NCBI GenBank assembly: GCA_043228905.1
Contig: JBHGNT010000007.1
Location: forward strand, 13,826,001-13,890,000
Source of the DNA: Azolla caroliniana
Lineage: Eukaryota; Polypodiophyta
DNA: 64,000 nucleotides
Direction of reading: 5' to 3'
This document shows, in pieces, positions 54,125-64,000 of this stretch. Under the pieces are notes generated by a model, which was given only the letters and a program-made list of their open reading frames with translations, was not told the DNA's origin and made no database searches. The position numbers and the translations under genes were made by a program. The number at the start of each line of letters is the position of its first letter. Position 1 is the first letter of the stretch.

Positions 54125-56008
54125 CTACTCTTCGTCCAAAATGTCCAGAATGCTTTGCTCCAGAATTTCCAATGGCTCGTCGGGAATCTGTTGTTGCTGT
54201 TGTGGCTGCTGCAGTGGCTGTTCCGTTTGTGCCTTCTCCGTTTGGGGCTGCTGCTCTGTTTGTTGCTCTGGCACCGGCATTTCCTTCGTTGTTTTCTCCG
54301 TCGGAGTTGTCGCTGGCTGACCGACCCCGGCCTGGTCCCTGTCTGGTCCTTGTACTGGCGACGGTTCCTCATCACTAAGGTTGACCGTTGCTACTTTCCT
54401 TGCTTTTTCTTCCCGAAGCCGGGACCGCTCATAGCTCTCAAACTGGATTTGAGCCTCCAGCCGATCGTCGTCCAGTTGAGCTATGAGATGTCGGACTTGC
54501 ACCAATTGTTCATCCGCCAGGGCTGTGAAATCTTCAGCCAGCTCATCTCTTATGGCGGTGAAGTCCTCTGATGTCAGCGTATAACAATCGTCACCCTCCT
54601 TCCGCCGGTTTTCCACGTCCGCCCTGAGCAATTGGAATTCCGCCGTATTCTGGGCCCATTTCGTCCACCATCGCACAGAGCTCTCGTCAATCAAGTGTTT
54701 GGTCTTGGTGAGCCATGCCCGGAGGATGCACTGGATCCGTTCGGTTCCTATCCGTGATTTGTTCTCCGCGGCTTGTCTCTCCTCTTTCAATTGCTTGATG
54801 ATTCTGACCGTGTCCGCCTCCTGCTCCCTATAATGCGACAATTGACTTTGATAGGTTGTTTGCAACCTCTGTAACACCATTTTCACCCTTTCCTTTTCTT
54901 CATGGTTTTGCTTGTGGAGCTCCATCCGGTCCATCTCCGCTTCCTCCAATAGCTTTGAATTCTCAACTCGTTCGTCGGCGAGTGCCGTTGTGGCATTCAT
55001 TCTTGCTGTCAGGGTGTCCGTTTCTTGCTGCACCGGTCGATGGAGTGGGCTCTTCAGGGGCCGTGTCGGTGTCTCCTCGTGCGTGTCCATCGGCCGCTTC
55101 CGGCTGGCACGCTCCTTTGCCGCCTTCTCTGTGTCAGCCGTCTTCCCCTTAGTGGCCTTGGAGGCCAACAGCTGTTGTTGTTTTGAAGGAGGTTTCGGGG
55201 TGTTGTCCGTTGCTCTTCCCCGTTTCTTGGTCTGGACGGGCTCGACAGGTGGCGCCAATAGGGTGAGCCATTGTGTCACTGCATGCCATATTTTCCAGCC
55301 TTCTGTGCCTTCCTTACCTCTTACGGTATCAATAGCCGCGCACAATCCGTCGGCGATCAGCACCGGCCAATCCACCTTGACCCCTTTGTACGTTGCGATA
55401 ATCACGCCTACTCAGTTCTTAGGCATAACGGGGGGTCGAGGGTTTACGTGGCCGAACTCATGGAGTACACAGGCAATTTTGCAGAATAACATATCTTCGC
55501 CGCCCTGTGTCCGCTACTCAGAGGTAGGATTGTCGATCATGTAAATGCCCCCCTCCGGAAGGCCTGTTAACGCACGGATCACTTCCTCCGTGATCAGCTC
55601 GGTGTCAATGTCTTTGATAATCTTTTCGGCCTCCTTGTGTGGCGCCGCCTCCATGATCGTCAAGAAACCCTCCAATCTGTGTTGCCGTAGCCATTTCTTG
55701 GTGGCTTCAGACAGTGTTTGGCAGTCCATCTCTGCGTCGTGGTCGGAGAGCGTTGGCGAGGTTTGACGGTGGAGAGAGTGTGAGAGAGAAAGTTCTGAGT
55801 GAGGGGTTTCTCTGTGCGCGAGCTCTCTTCGATTGATCTTCACGCATTTGTCTACGTCTGTTCTCCTTGGTTTGCGAAAGGAGAAGGTCTTGATGCGTGG
55901 GGGTTTTTTTCTCTGCATCTTGGCGCCTTTTTTGAGCCTACGCGTGTGCAGGTCGTGTACTATAATAGCATTACGTGCCGTGTGGCGGTGTTTTAATGCC
56001 CTATTCAT
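54125..56008 (-). pseudogene. Gypsy I extra 3' ORF (ORF3): conserved domain, coiled coil, Gln/Glu tail
   Basis: One frame of 628 codons from 56008 to 54125 has two in-frame stops (about 55514 and 55410) and no frameshift. Residues about 75-250 match the gypsy C product (KKWLRQHRLEGFLTIMEAAP, YKGVKVDWPVLIADGL). A Lys/Arg-rich segment (KKRGRATD, KERASRKRP) could be a nuclear signal. A long coiled coil follows (SKLLEEAEMDRMELHKQNHE, IIKQLKEERQAAENK). The tail is Pro/Gln/Glu-rich and ends ILDILDEE. It follows integrase, like env-position ORFs, but has no hydrophobic segment. Confidence 0.7.
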
Positions 56009-56099
56009 AGCCTCCTCGTACCTTTTCGAAGTGCCTCTTTACTCCTCGTTTGCATGGTCATTTCCACCACTCCTTGGCATGATTTCTTTGATTCGATTT

Positions 56100-57611
56100 T
56101 ATTTTTTTTTGAAATTAATTGTGTGGTTAATTTTTCTCTGGTCCTGTCGGACCCTTACCCGAAACACGCACCTTGCCGGCCTCTTGACAGTTTGCCATCG
56201 TTTTGCTCTCCCCTGTTGTCGGCTCGTGCTCCTCCTTACCGGCTTGGTGGTAGCCATGTTCCTCACAGGTTTCCGTCTTGGTTGGCTTGCCGGCGTCCGA
56301 TTCAGTGTCGGCCCTTCGTTCAAATGGGTTCTTGGGCATAGGTCCTTTGTATGGCTTTAGTCTAAATCCGTTGACCCATTTACCCAGCAGCTCGCCGGCA
56401 AGTGTCCCTAACTGGTAAGACCCATTGAACCCGCGTGTGATCTAGTACGGTCCAGTTCATCTAAACCGTAGTTTGCTTGGCATTTTACCCAGCTGGGTCT
56501 GCAACACTAGTACCGGCTTGCCGATTTCGAACATCTTTTCGTTTCCTTTTCGGTGTCGATCTACAAACGCTTTCCGTCGTCGTTGTTCCAATTCCAGGTG
56601 CATGATGCTCGCCAGTCGATGTTCTTCTAGTTCACACAGAGCCTTTAACCGAATTGCCTCCGATTCCTTTTCATTAAGTCATTCCCGAATACGGATTCGT
56701 AAGCTCGGTACCTGGAACTCGACCGGCATGACTGCCTCTAATCCGAATGCTAACCGGAACAGCGTTGTTCGGATGCTTGTTTTGTATGTTGTCCGGTAAA
56801 CCCCATGCGCACTGTGCAGCTTCGTGTCCCAATCTGTCTCATTCTCATTAACGATCTTGCGTAGGATATTCTGTAGCGTTTTGTTTGTTGACTTAGCTAA
56901 CCTGTTGGCTTGTGGGTAGTACCGGGTGCTCCATTTATGTACTACCGCATAGAATGACGTCAAGCTCTCCACTACTTGTCCAAGAAAGTGCCCTCCTTGG
57001 TCCCTTATCAACTCTATGGGGCATCCGTACCGGCACCAAATGTATTCATATAAGAATTTTGACGTCGATGTCGCGGTGTTGTCTCGTAGGGCTTTGGCTT
57101 TCACCCATTTAGTGCAGTAGTCTGTCACGAAGATCACATACCGATTGCCAGTTCTCATTGCCGGTGGTTTAAATGGTTCGACAAAATCCAGTCCCCATTT
57201 CTAAAATGGTTCTAGCGGTAGTACTGGCTGGTGCGGCATCCTAGCTTGTTTCGTTGGCTGGCCCATTCGCTGGCATAGATCACACTCTTTCGTGTACCGG
57301 ACTGCGTCTTTCAATGTAGTCGGCCACCATAGGCCACTTTGCCATATCTTCCTTGCCGTAACATCCCCGGAATAATGGCCTCCGGCGACTCCGTAGTGTG
57401 CTTCCCGTAGTATTACCTCTTTCTCGTCACTGCGCACCGCTCGTCGCCATATACTGTCCGCACCTTTGTGGTATAGTGTGTCCCGTAATAAATAGAAATG
57501 TCGGCTTTGTACCACCAGGCGTTTCCTCTGGTCCCGGTTCATCTCCTCCGGAGGCAATCCGGTGCTCAGAAATTGCTGCATATTTGTTAGCCACTTATCT
57601 TCTGGTGCCAC
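56100..57611 (-). pseudogene. Gypsy I integrase
   Basis: 57611-57201 carries the zinc module (LREAHYGVAGGHYSGDVTAR, CDLCQRMGQP) and the preceding linker. The core at 57158-56679 shows VTDYCTKWVKAKAL, ELIRDQGGHFLG with the second Asp and YYPQANRLAKSTNK, where the usual Glu is replaced by Lys (ANGLAES in gypsy C). That substitution would inactivate it. The C-terminal tail at about 56680-56330 reads KWVNGFRLKPYKGPMPKNPF, with stops. Confidence 0.8.
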
Positions 57612-58928
57612 CGTTTCATCTGTTGCCGTTTCCGCGGTGACTCAAAATAGCTCAACATCCGGAAACTCGTCCGGTACTCCGTCTCCAGTTTCACCGGAAT
57701 CTAACCGGCTTAAATAATCTGCTACCGCATGTTGTATGCCGGGTCGGTGGAATATCTCGAATTCGAATTCCTATAATAGCAAAGTCCACCGGGCCAACTT
57801 ACCGGTAAGTGACGCTTTGGACACTAGGTAGAGGAGTGCCGAATGATCTACATGGAAGGAAAACTTCCTTCCCAATAAATAATGCCTGAATTTTGTTACG
57901 TTGTAGATCATGCCTAAAGCTTCCCTTTCCGTGGTAGAATAATTTCGTTCGGCTTGGGATAACTTCCGGCTTGCGTAATATACGGGCCGGTACCATCTTG
58001 GCTCCGTAAGTTGCATTAGCGCACTCCCGATTGCAATGTCGGACGCATCCACGAACACATGAAATTCCTTCACCCAATCCAGAGGTTGCACTACCGGCGC
58101 TTGCGACAATAGAACTTTCAGCGCCTGGTACACCTTGTCTTCGGTGTCGGTCCACTGGAACAGTGTTCGGTGTACCGCAGCATGCAGTGGTGTAGCTAGA
58201 TCCGCCAAATACCGGAGCATTCGGCTATGCCAACGGATTTGACCTAAGAAACGGCTCAATGCCTTTGCCATTGTTGGCGCCGGTGCCTCCAGGATTGCTT
58301 TTACTTTGTCCGAATCCACGGCGATGCCCTCCTTGCTCACAATGTGCCCTAGTAGCGTTCCGCTGGACACGCCGCCAAATACACACTTTGCCGGATTTAG
58401 GCTTAGCTAGTAAGCCCTACACTTTTCTAGACACAGTCGGAGGTGCTGAAGGTGGTCTCCTTCCTGGTTGTAAACGGTGAAGTCGTCCAGGAACACCTGC
58501 ATGAATGCCGGTATGAATTCTCCGAATATTTCCATGATGATCCTCTAGAACGTTGTCGGCGCCATTTTTAGTCCGAACATCATCACTACGGCAACAAACA
58601 CTCCCCATTCAGTGACGAAAGCCGTTTTCTCCTAGTCATCCGGGTGCATCCGGATCTGGTTGTATCCGCTGAATCCGTCTAAAAAACTGTATACCTCATG
58701 GCCGACGACTGCGTCCAAAACTCCATCCGTAAATAGAAGTGGAAATGCATCAGTTACCGTCGTCGCATTAAGCTTCCAGTAGTCGACACATACTCTAATT
58801 TTTCCGTTTTTCTTTGGTACGACTACTATCAGGCTCAGCCATGTAGATTTCTTTACGGGACGGATAAAGCCAACTCTCAGCAACTTGTCGATTTCCTCCT
58901 TGACTTTGGCGGCATAGTTTGGATTCAT
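57612..58928 (-). pseudogene. Gypsy I reverse transcriptase and RNase H
   Basis: RT begins at 58928 (MNPNYAAKVKEEIDKLLRVGF, CVDYWKLNATTV, YSFLDGFSGYNQ). The catalytic VFLDDF lies near 58485 in another frame. From 58370 a 199-codon frame continues LGHIVSKEGIAVDSDKV and RNase H (HVFVDASDIAIGSALMQL, HYLLGRKFSFHVDHSALLYL). The CVDYRKLN motif of gypsy C has Trp for Arg here. Confidence 0.85.
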
Positions 58929-58976
58929 CTGGTACCGTCGTTATGCTACCGGTTTGGCGTCTTTGCTCAAATGTAT

Positions 58977-59966
58977 CTAATGTTGATATAGCTGAGGATC
59001 GAGCCTTCTCATATCCTCGTAGGACCAGGCAAACACGTCCCGAAACTCTTTGAGAACTGTAATCATCGCCGTTCTGTTCTCCATAGTCATTTCCTTGGCT
59101 ATTTGCAACGGTCTTGCCTCTTCCGTAGTTCCTAGATTTACCTCCTCTAGTTGGGATGCTTTAACCCGTTGTGATACGGCCATTTCTCTTTCCAGCGCTT
59201 CTTGTGCTTGTCGTAGCTCCCGGATCACTTCTTTATTTGGTTCTTCGTCCGCTCCGTCCGGTGGCAGTATGTATGGTGATACGGTTTCAGCTACGTCAAT
59301 TTCGAATAGGGGTACTATCTTCGGATTATCTTGCAAGTATTGATCCACCTCTTCGTCTACTAATCCGTCCAGCATATTGACACATTCGGCATATAGGGGT
59401 GTTAATTACTTCCCGGTACCCGTCTGTGGTTGTGTCGGCACCCGTACTTTTGCTTTTCCCTGCCGGAAGGTGATTATATTCTTTCTCCAGTTTTGTTTAA
59501 TGTGCGTCGATTTTAGCCACGGCCACCCCAACAATAGCGGGTAAGCTCCTTGTGCCTGTAATTGTAGCACTACTGCCGAGATGCGAAATGTGTGGCCGCC
59601 GATTGTTACTTCCAAATCTCGTATCAAGCCGGTCGGTCGCACTGAGCTTGTATCTGCCATCCATAGCCAGAACGGGCATGGTTCCCACTCTTGGATTCCC
59701 AAGGTTGTGCATGTTCGGAGGCTAATCCCATTGACACTGGATCCTCCATCTATTACTGTTCCGGGTAACTCCTTTCCCTTCACGATGGTTGTGATCGCCG
59801 GACTGTTTGTGTCTACCACCGCCGGTCCCTCCTTCGGATTTGAGAAGAATGTTGGTGTTGGTGGTGTTTCTCCTCCCGTCATGCCTGTCTTGAGTCCTTC
59901 TATGAATCTGGGCACTAGTTGTAGGAGTCGTCCTAATGGCAGCGTGATTTGGCACTCCTGTAATGC
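58977..59966 (-). pseudogene. Gypsy I protease and linker
   Basis: The active site reads TVIDGGSSVNGIS near 59750: D-G-G-S is kept but the following Gly is Ser. The second half, SAVVLQLQAQGAYPLLLGWP, ends the fold. After an in-frame stop at 59406, the linker (LDGLVDEEVDQYLQDNPKI, VPLFEIDVAE) leads to RT. Confidence 0.8.
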
Positions 59967-60428
59967 CTACCATGTCGCATTTTCGGTCTGACTACTATCG
60001 GCGAGCTCTTCGGTGTTCTCCTTTTGCTGCGCAAGTTTTGCTACGTTTCGCTCATTTGCCTTTTTCACCCATTCCGTTGCCTGCTTCCGGATGGCCTCTT
60101 GTGTCTCCCATTCCGTCATCTTGCCCTTCGACCTTGTGGTAACCTGCTGCAGGTCTGCGACTTCGGCGACTACCATGTTTATTGTCGGTCGCTTGTCATA
60201 GCTCTTTGCCGGACATTGATTACTATAATGTCCTTCTTGTCGGCAATAATAGCAATATGATTTCCGGGTATTGCTGGATTCGGCATTGTTTCCTATACCC
60301 AGTGGAGGACCTGTGGTAACCGCGGGGCTTTGGTCCAGTTGGCTGCTTGAGGCGCCTTTTCCAGTTCACGTGGGTGGCTCCCTTTTTTGAAATGCCGTTT
60401 TTTATTAAAGTTCTTTTTGTTGCGGTAC
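59967..60428 (-). pseudogene. Gypsy I gag, C-terminal end
   Basis: The third zinc knuckle (YCRQEGHYSNQCPAKS) lies near 60245-60200, followed by ADLQQVTTRSKGKMTEWE, which matches the same region of gypsy G (LQVTTRSKSKQSEWE). The upstream part is basic and frameshifted. Copia J cuts it off at 60429. Confidence 0.75.
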
Positions 60429-60918
<490 letters not shown>

Positions 60919-61000
60919 ACGAGGGTTGAGAACCTCTGCTGCAGACATTTACTCTTGAGAAGAAAACCCTAACAGGTCGAGAACAGACACAGTAGAAGAC

Positions 61001-62797
61001 ATGGATAGAGGCATGGCTACGTCGCTCCCAGTGGAGAAGCTCGACAGGAGCAACTACACATCCTGGTCTTACAAGATGCACCAGTACCTGCTTGGACACG
61101 GGTATTGGAGATATGTTGAAGGAGCGAATGATGCGGCGCCAGACTCGGCACACAAGGACTTCCCGGTATGGGAACAGGCGGCAAGCAGGGTGATGTACTG
61201 TTTCGCGTCCAGTGTCGGCGATCAGCTGCTCAGCCACATCTGTGACGCCAAGACACCGAAGGATGCTTGGGGGAACCTGAAAAAGGTTTTCGCCGCAAGC
61301 ACTACTGCCCGGAAGCTGCAACTCAGACAGGAGTTCAGCAATGTTCGACAGAAGAACATGTCCGTGGCAGACTACACAGGCCGGATAAAGGAGATCTGCG
61401 ACTCGCTCGCCTCTATCAATGTTACCGTAGAGGAAGACGAGATGGTGCAGGTATGTCTCGGAGGCCTGGCGTCCAAGTTCGGAGCGTTCTGGACTGCGGT
61501 GTGTAAAAGGGAGAATACCCCCTCATTCTTCGACTTACAGTCGATGCTCCTTGTAGAGGAGAACCACGCCGGTGCATCTAACAGTGCATCCCCGGATAGC
61601 CGAATGTTGTACACGGGAACGGATCAGCTCCGTGGGCATGGTGGAAGAGGTGAGTCGGCACACAATGGAGGCGGCCGGCAAGAGCAGGAACGGAGGCACT
61701 ATGAGCGTGCCGACAGCAGTTCCGGGACTTCCACAAGCAGGGGGAGTCAAGGCGGTGCCGGAGGCCGACAAGACAAATCCGCTACGGAATGCTGGTACTG
61801 TGGCAAAAAAGGCCATAGGGAAAGCGAGTGCTGGAGAAAGCGTGCCGATTCGGACAAATCCGGATCCGCCAAGACCGGTAAGGATGGCCGGCAAAACTCG
61901 CACTACGCAAACGGATCAGGAGGATCCGGAACCGTAAAGGCCGGTAAGGGGCCAGCCTTGGTGATGAATCACAAGGCAAACTCAATGAAGAAGACCACTT
62001 CCAAAACGGAGGAAGTGTGGTATGTTGATTCCGGCACGTCGAACCACATGACGAGCCACAAAGAGTGGTTCTCCTTTCTAGAGAAACCGGATCGACCAGG
62101 AGTAGTCGAAACCGGAGACGACACTCCTCACCGAATCGTGCACGTCGGAGAAGTCCCTCTAAGCCACGTCGGACAGAAAGGGAAGCTGATGAACGTATTA
62201 CACGTTCCGACAATCACGAAGAACCTGGTGTCCGTCGGTCAGATTGTCGACCAGGGGATGCAGGTGCGGTTTACGCACCTCGGGTGCTTCATTGCGGATG
62301 AGGGCGAAGTTATTGCGCAAGGGCGCAGAGACGGGAGGATGTTTATCCTCAACACCAATGACTTTGGCACCGCTCTGTTCGCGAAACGACAGAAGGTCGA
62401 GTCGGACATCGACCTGTGGCACAAGCGGATAGGCCACGTCAACTACCGGAGGCTTCAACACCTGCAAACGAAACAAGTCGTTTTCAGTTTGCCGAAGTTC
62501 AGCGGCCGGAGAGCCGTAATTTGTGAAGCCTGCCAACTTTGGAAGCAACACCGGCTTCCATTCCCCACCGAACGGAACCGGAGCCGTAACAAGCTCGATC
62601 TCATCCATTCGGATGTGTGGGGACTGGCACAAAGTGTAAGCCTTGGCAGGAGCCGATACTTCGTCTCCTTCACTGACGACTATACTCGACATACTTGGAT
62701 CTACCTCATTGAGCGGAAGAGCGAAGTCTTCGACTAATTCCGGAGCCTCCAGAAGATGGTGGAACGGGAATCGGAGAGGAAGATCAAATGCCTTGGT
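61001..62797 (+). pseudogene. Copia J gag, protease and start of integrase
   Basis: ATG 61001 (MDRGMATSLPVEKLDRSN) opens 578 codons. They hold gag with YTSWSYKMHQYLLGHGYW and VKKGH-type knuckle CWYCGKKGHRESEC (61788 on), and protease with WYVDSGTSNHMTSHKEW, intact D-S-G-T. Next come pre-integrase (LWHKRIGHVNYRRLQHL) and integrase (CEACQLWKQHRLPFP, LIHSDVWGLAQS, FTDDYTRHTWIYL). A TAA at 62735-62737 follows SEVFD, and one base is missing at about 62797 (CLGRMAE instead of CLRSDGG), so integrase is broken twice. Confidence 0.85.
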
Positions 62798-64000
62798 CGG
62801 ATGGCGGAAAGGAATATTTTTCCGGCCAATTCACTAGTTATCTGCAGCAGAAGGGAATTCGGCGAGAGTTCAGCTGCAGATACACACCGGAGCAAAACGG
62901 TGTGGCCGAAAGGAAGAACTGGACACTCGTCGAAACAGCAAGGGCAATGCTGGAGGAGAAGGGCATGCCCCGGTTCTACTGGGCGGAGGCGGTCCAGATG
63001 GCCGTCTACATACAAAACCGCATTAGTGACAAGGTGTCAGCTCATGAGCTGTATTTCGGGTGCAAGCCAAACTTAAGACACCTTTGGATATTTGGCAGCA
63101 TAGCGTATGTGCATGTGCCAGATCAGAAGCGGAGAAAGCTGGATGCAAAATCGGAAAAATGCATCCTAGTCGGCTATGCTCAAGAGAAAAAGGGGTATAA
63201 GTGTTATAACCCCCGGACGAAGGAAGTCCGAGTTAGTCGGGATGTCGATTTCGACGAATCGGCATCCTGGTACTCCGTACCGACTCCGACTTCCGATCCC
63301 GACCCAATGCCGGAAGATCAGGCCAGTGAGCCTGAATCAGCCCTGGCAGAGGATGATGAAGCCGGGACTCAAGATGAGAGTCCGGAATCATTTTGGTTGA
63401 GTGGACCGAACGAGCAACTGAGTCGGTTGGACCAGTCGGATGAAGAGACGGCAAGTAGTGGAGACTCTGTCGTGCTCTCCCCACGCAAGGAACCGAGGAA
63501 ACGGTTCACGCGCAAAGAGAAGGGGAAGAGGAAGATGCCGGAATTCGAAACCGGCAACGATGAGTCGGATCGGTGCGTATCCGACTCCGAAAAGGAGAAA
63601 GGCAGATTTTCGGCAACGAAGACCGACCTGGCCAAGAAGGGCCTCAAATCAGGTGACGGTGCGTTGCGTCGATCAACCCGTCAGAAGGATGCCGTCGTGC
63701 GGTACGGGTACAATGAATACATGGCGCATCATTATGCGTACATGACTAAGGTGACAGAAGTGCGTGAGCCGGAGAGCTATGCAGAAGCGGCAAAGGACGC
63801 AAATTGGCGTGCCGCTATGGACGAAGAAATGCGGGCACTCGATGCCAACGAAACTTGGGACCTACTTGATCCTCCCCGTCACTGTAAACTAATCGGATGC
63901 AAGTGGGTGTACAAGGTCAAGTACAACGCTGACGGTTCTGTTAACCGGTACAAAACCCAGTTGGTGGCGAAGGGATACGCGCAGACCCACGGAATCGACT
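62798..64000 (+). pseudogene. Copia J integrase remainder, linker and RT start, open to window end
   Basis: From the frameshift on, the plus strand is open to the last base. It encodes SDGGKEYFSGQFTSYLQQ, RYTPEQNGVAERKN with the catalytic Glu, FYWAEAVQMAVYIQNRI, IAYVHVPDQKRRKLDAK and GYKCYNPRTKEVRVSR. Next is a long acidic, disordered linker (EDQASEPESALAEDDE), then RT begins with SYAEAAKDANWRAAMDEEM, WVYKVKYNADGSVNRYK and LVAKGYAQTHGID. Only the upstream frameshift and stop break the polyprotein within this window. Confidence 0.85.

Larger units (their letters stand above)
53701..60428 (-). mobile_element. Gypsy I: gypsy element of the C/G lineage, 5' end interrupted by copia J
   Basis: From right to left on the minus strand: gag end, protease, linker, RT, RNase H, integrase, extra ORF3, 3' LTR (53701-54070). 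Copia J starts at 60429 inside gag, so the 5' LTR and most of gag would lie beyond the window. It aligns with gypsy C throughout, including the post-integrase ORF. Confidence 0.9.

Noticed and set aside
54083-54571. Plus-strand frame with Leu/Cys-rich sequence opposite gypsy I ORF3
   Set aside because: It is the antisense shadow of the Gln/Glu-rich tail of ORF3, which has matching homology in gypsy C.

Overview
This 64 kb window looks like nuclear DNA from a plant or another streptophyte with a large, repeat-rich genome. Nearly all of it can be assigned to transposable elements. The evidence is Ty1/copia and Ty3/gypsy LTR retrotransposons with primer-binding sites, a LINE, tRNA-like SINE sequence, and spliced genes with GT..AG introns. 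I see no rRNA gene, canonical tRNA gene, CRISPR array, bacterial operon or clear single-copy housekeeping gene. The exact organism cannot be named from the sequence; the retroelement mix suggests a non-flowering plant, but that is a guess.

Layout. 1-2302: decayed Tnt1-like copia (A, minus) with LTR-like sequence and a possible SINE. 2303-6157: 5' part of copia B (minus). 6158-6552 and 16086-16803: two pieces of one LINE (plus), split by a complete 9.5 kb gypsy C (6553-16080, minus; 450-bp LTRs, target duplication CAAGT). Gypsy C carries its own 660-bp insertion. 16804-19864: non-coding sequence, a degenerate coiled-coil reading frame and a 105-bp tandem repeat. 19865-43340: one gypsy D (plus) broken by three later insertions: a solo LTR (20680-21476, GAGGA), an 11.4 kb DNA transposon (22436-33884, probably TAGGA) and a young copia E (35317-40922, GAACA). 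43341-44743: chromovirus-type fragment F. 44744-47300: 5' half of gypsy G. 47653-50433: an intact 926-codon gene resembling DUF7869 proteins. 51107-51554: an orphan promoter/first exon and a cluster of palindromes. 51555-53700: gypsy H fragment (minus). 53701-60428: gypsy I (minus), same lineage as C and G. 60429-64000: copia J (plus), running off the window.

The most unusual object is the 22.4-33.9 kb DNA transposon. It has matching terminal inverted repeats and two convergent multi-exon genes whose splice junctions I could work out in frame. One encodes a putative DDE-type transposase (751 codons, then one in-frame TAG and 62 more codons). The other encodes a 950-residue protein with a coiled-coil and a canonical RING-H2 finger, an unexpected companion for a transposase. 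A small frameshifted third reading frame lies between them. The large intron of the RING gene holds a 104-bp higher-order tandem repeat.

Two other themes stand out. Gypsy C and I share an extra reading frame after integrase, with a conserved N-terminal domain, a coiled coil and an acidic/Gln-rich tail. Several elements, notably E and G, keep one reading frame for kilobases interrupted only by in-frame stops. Where C and G can be compared, these are C-to-T changes (CAG to TAG, CGA to TGA), as expected from deamination of methylated cytosines.
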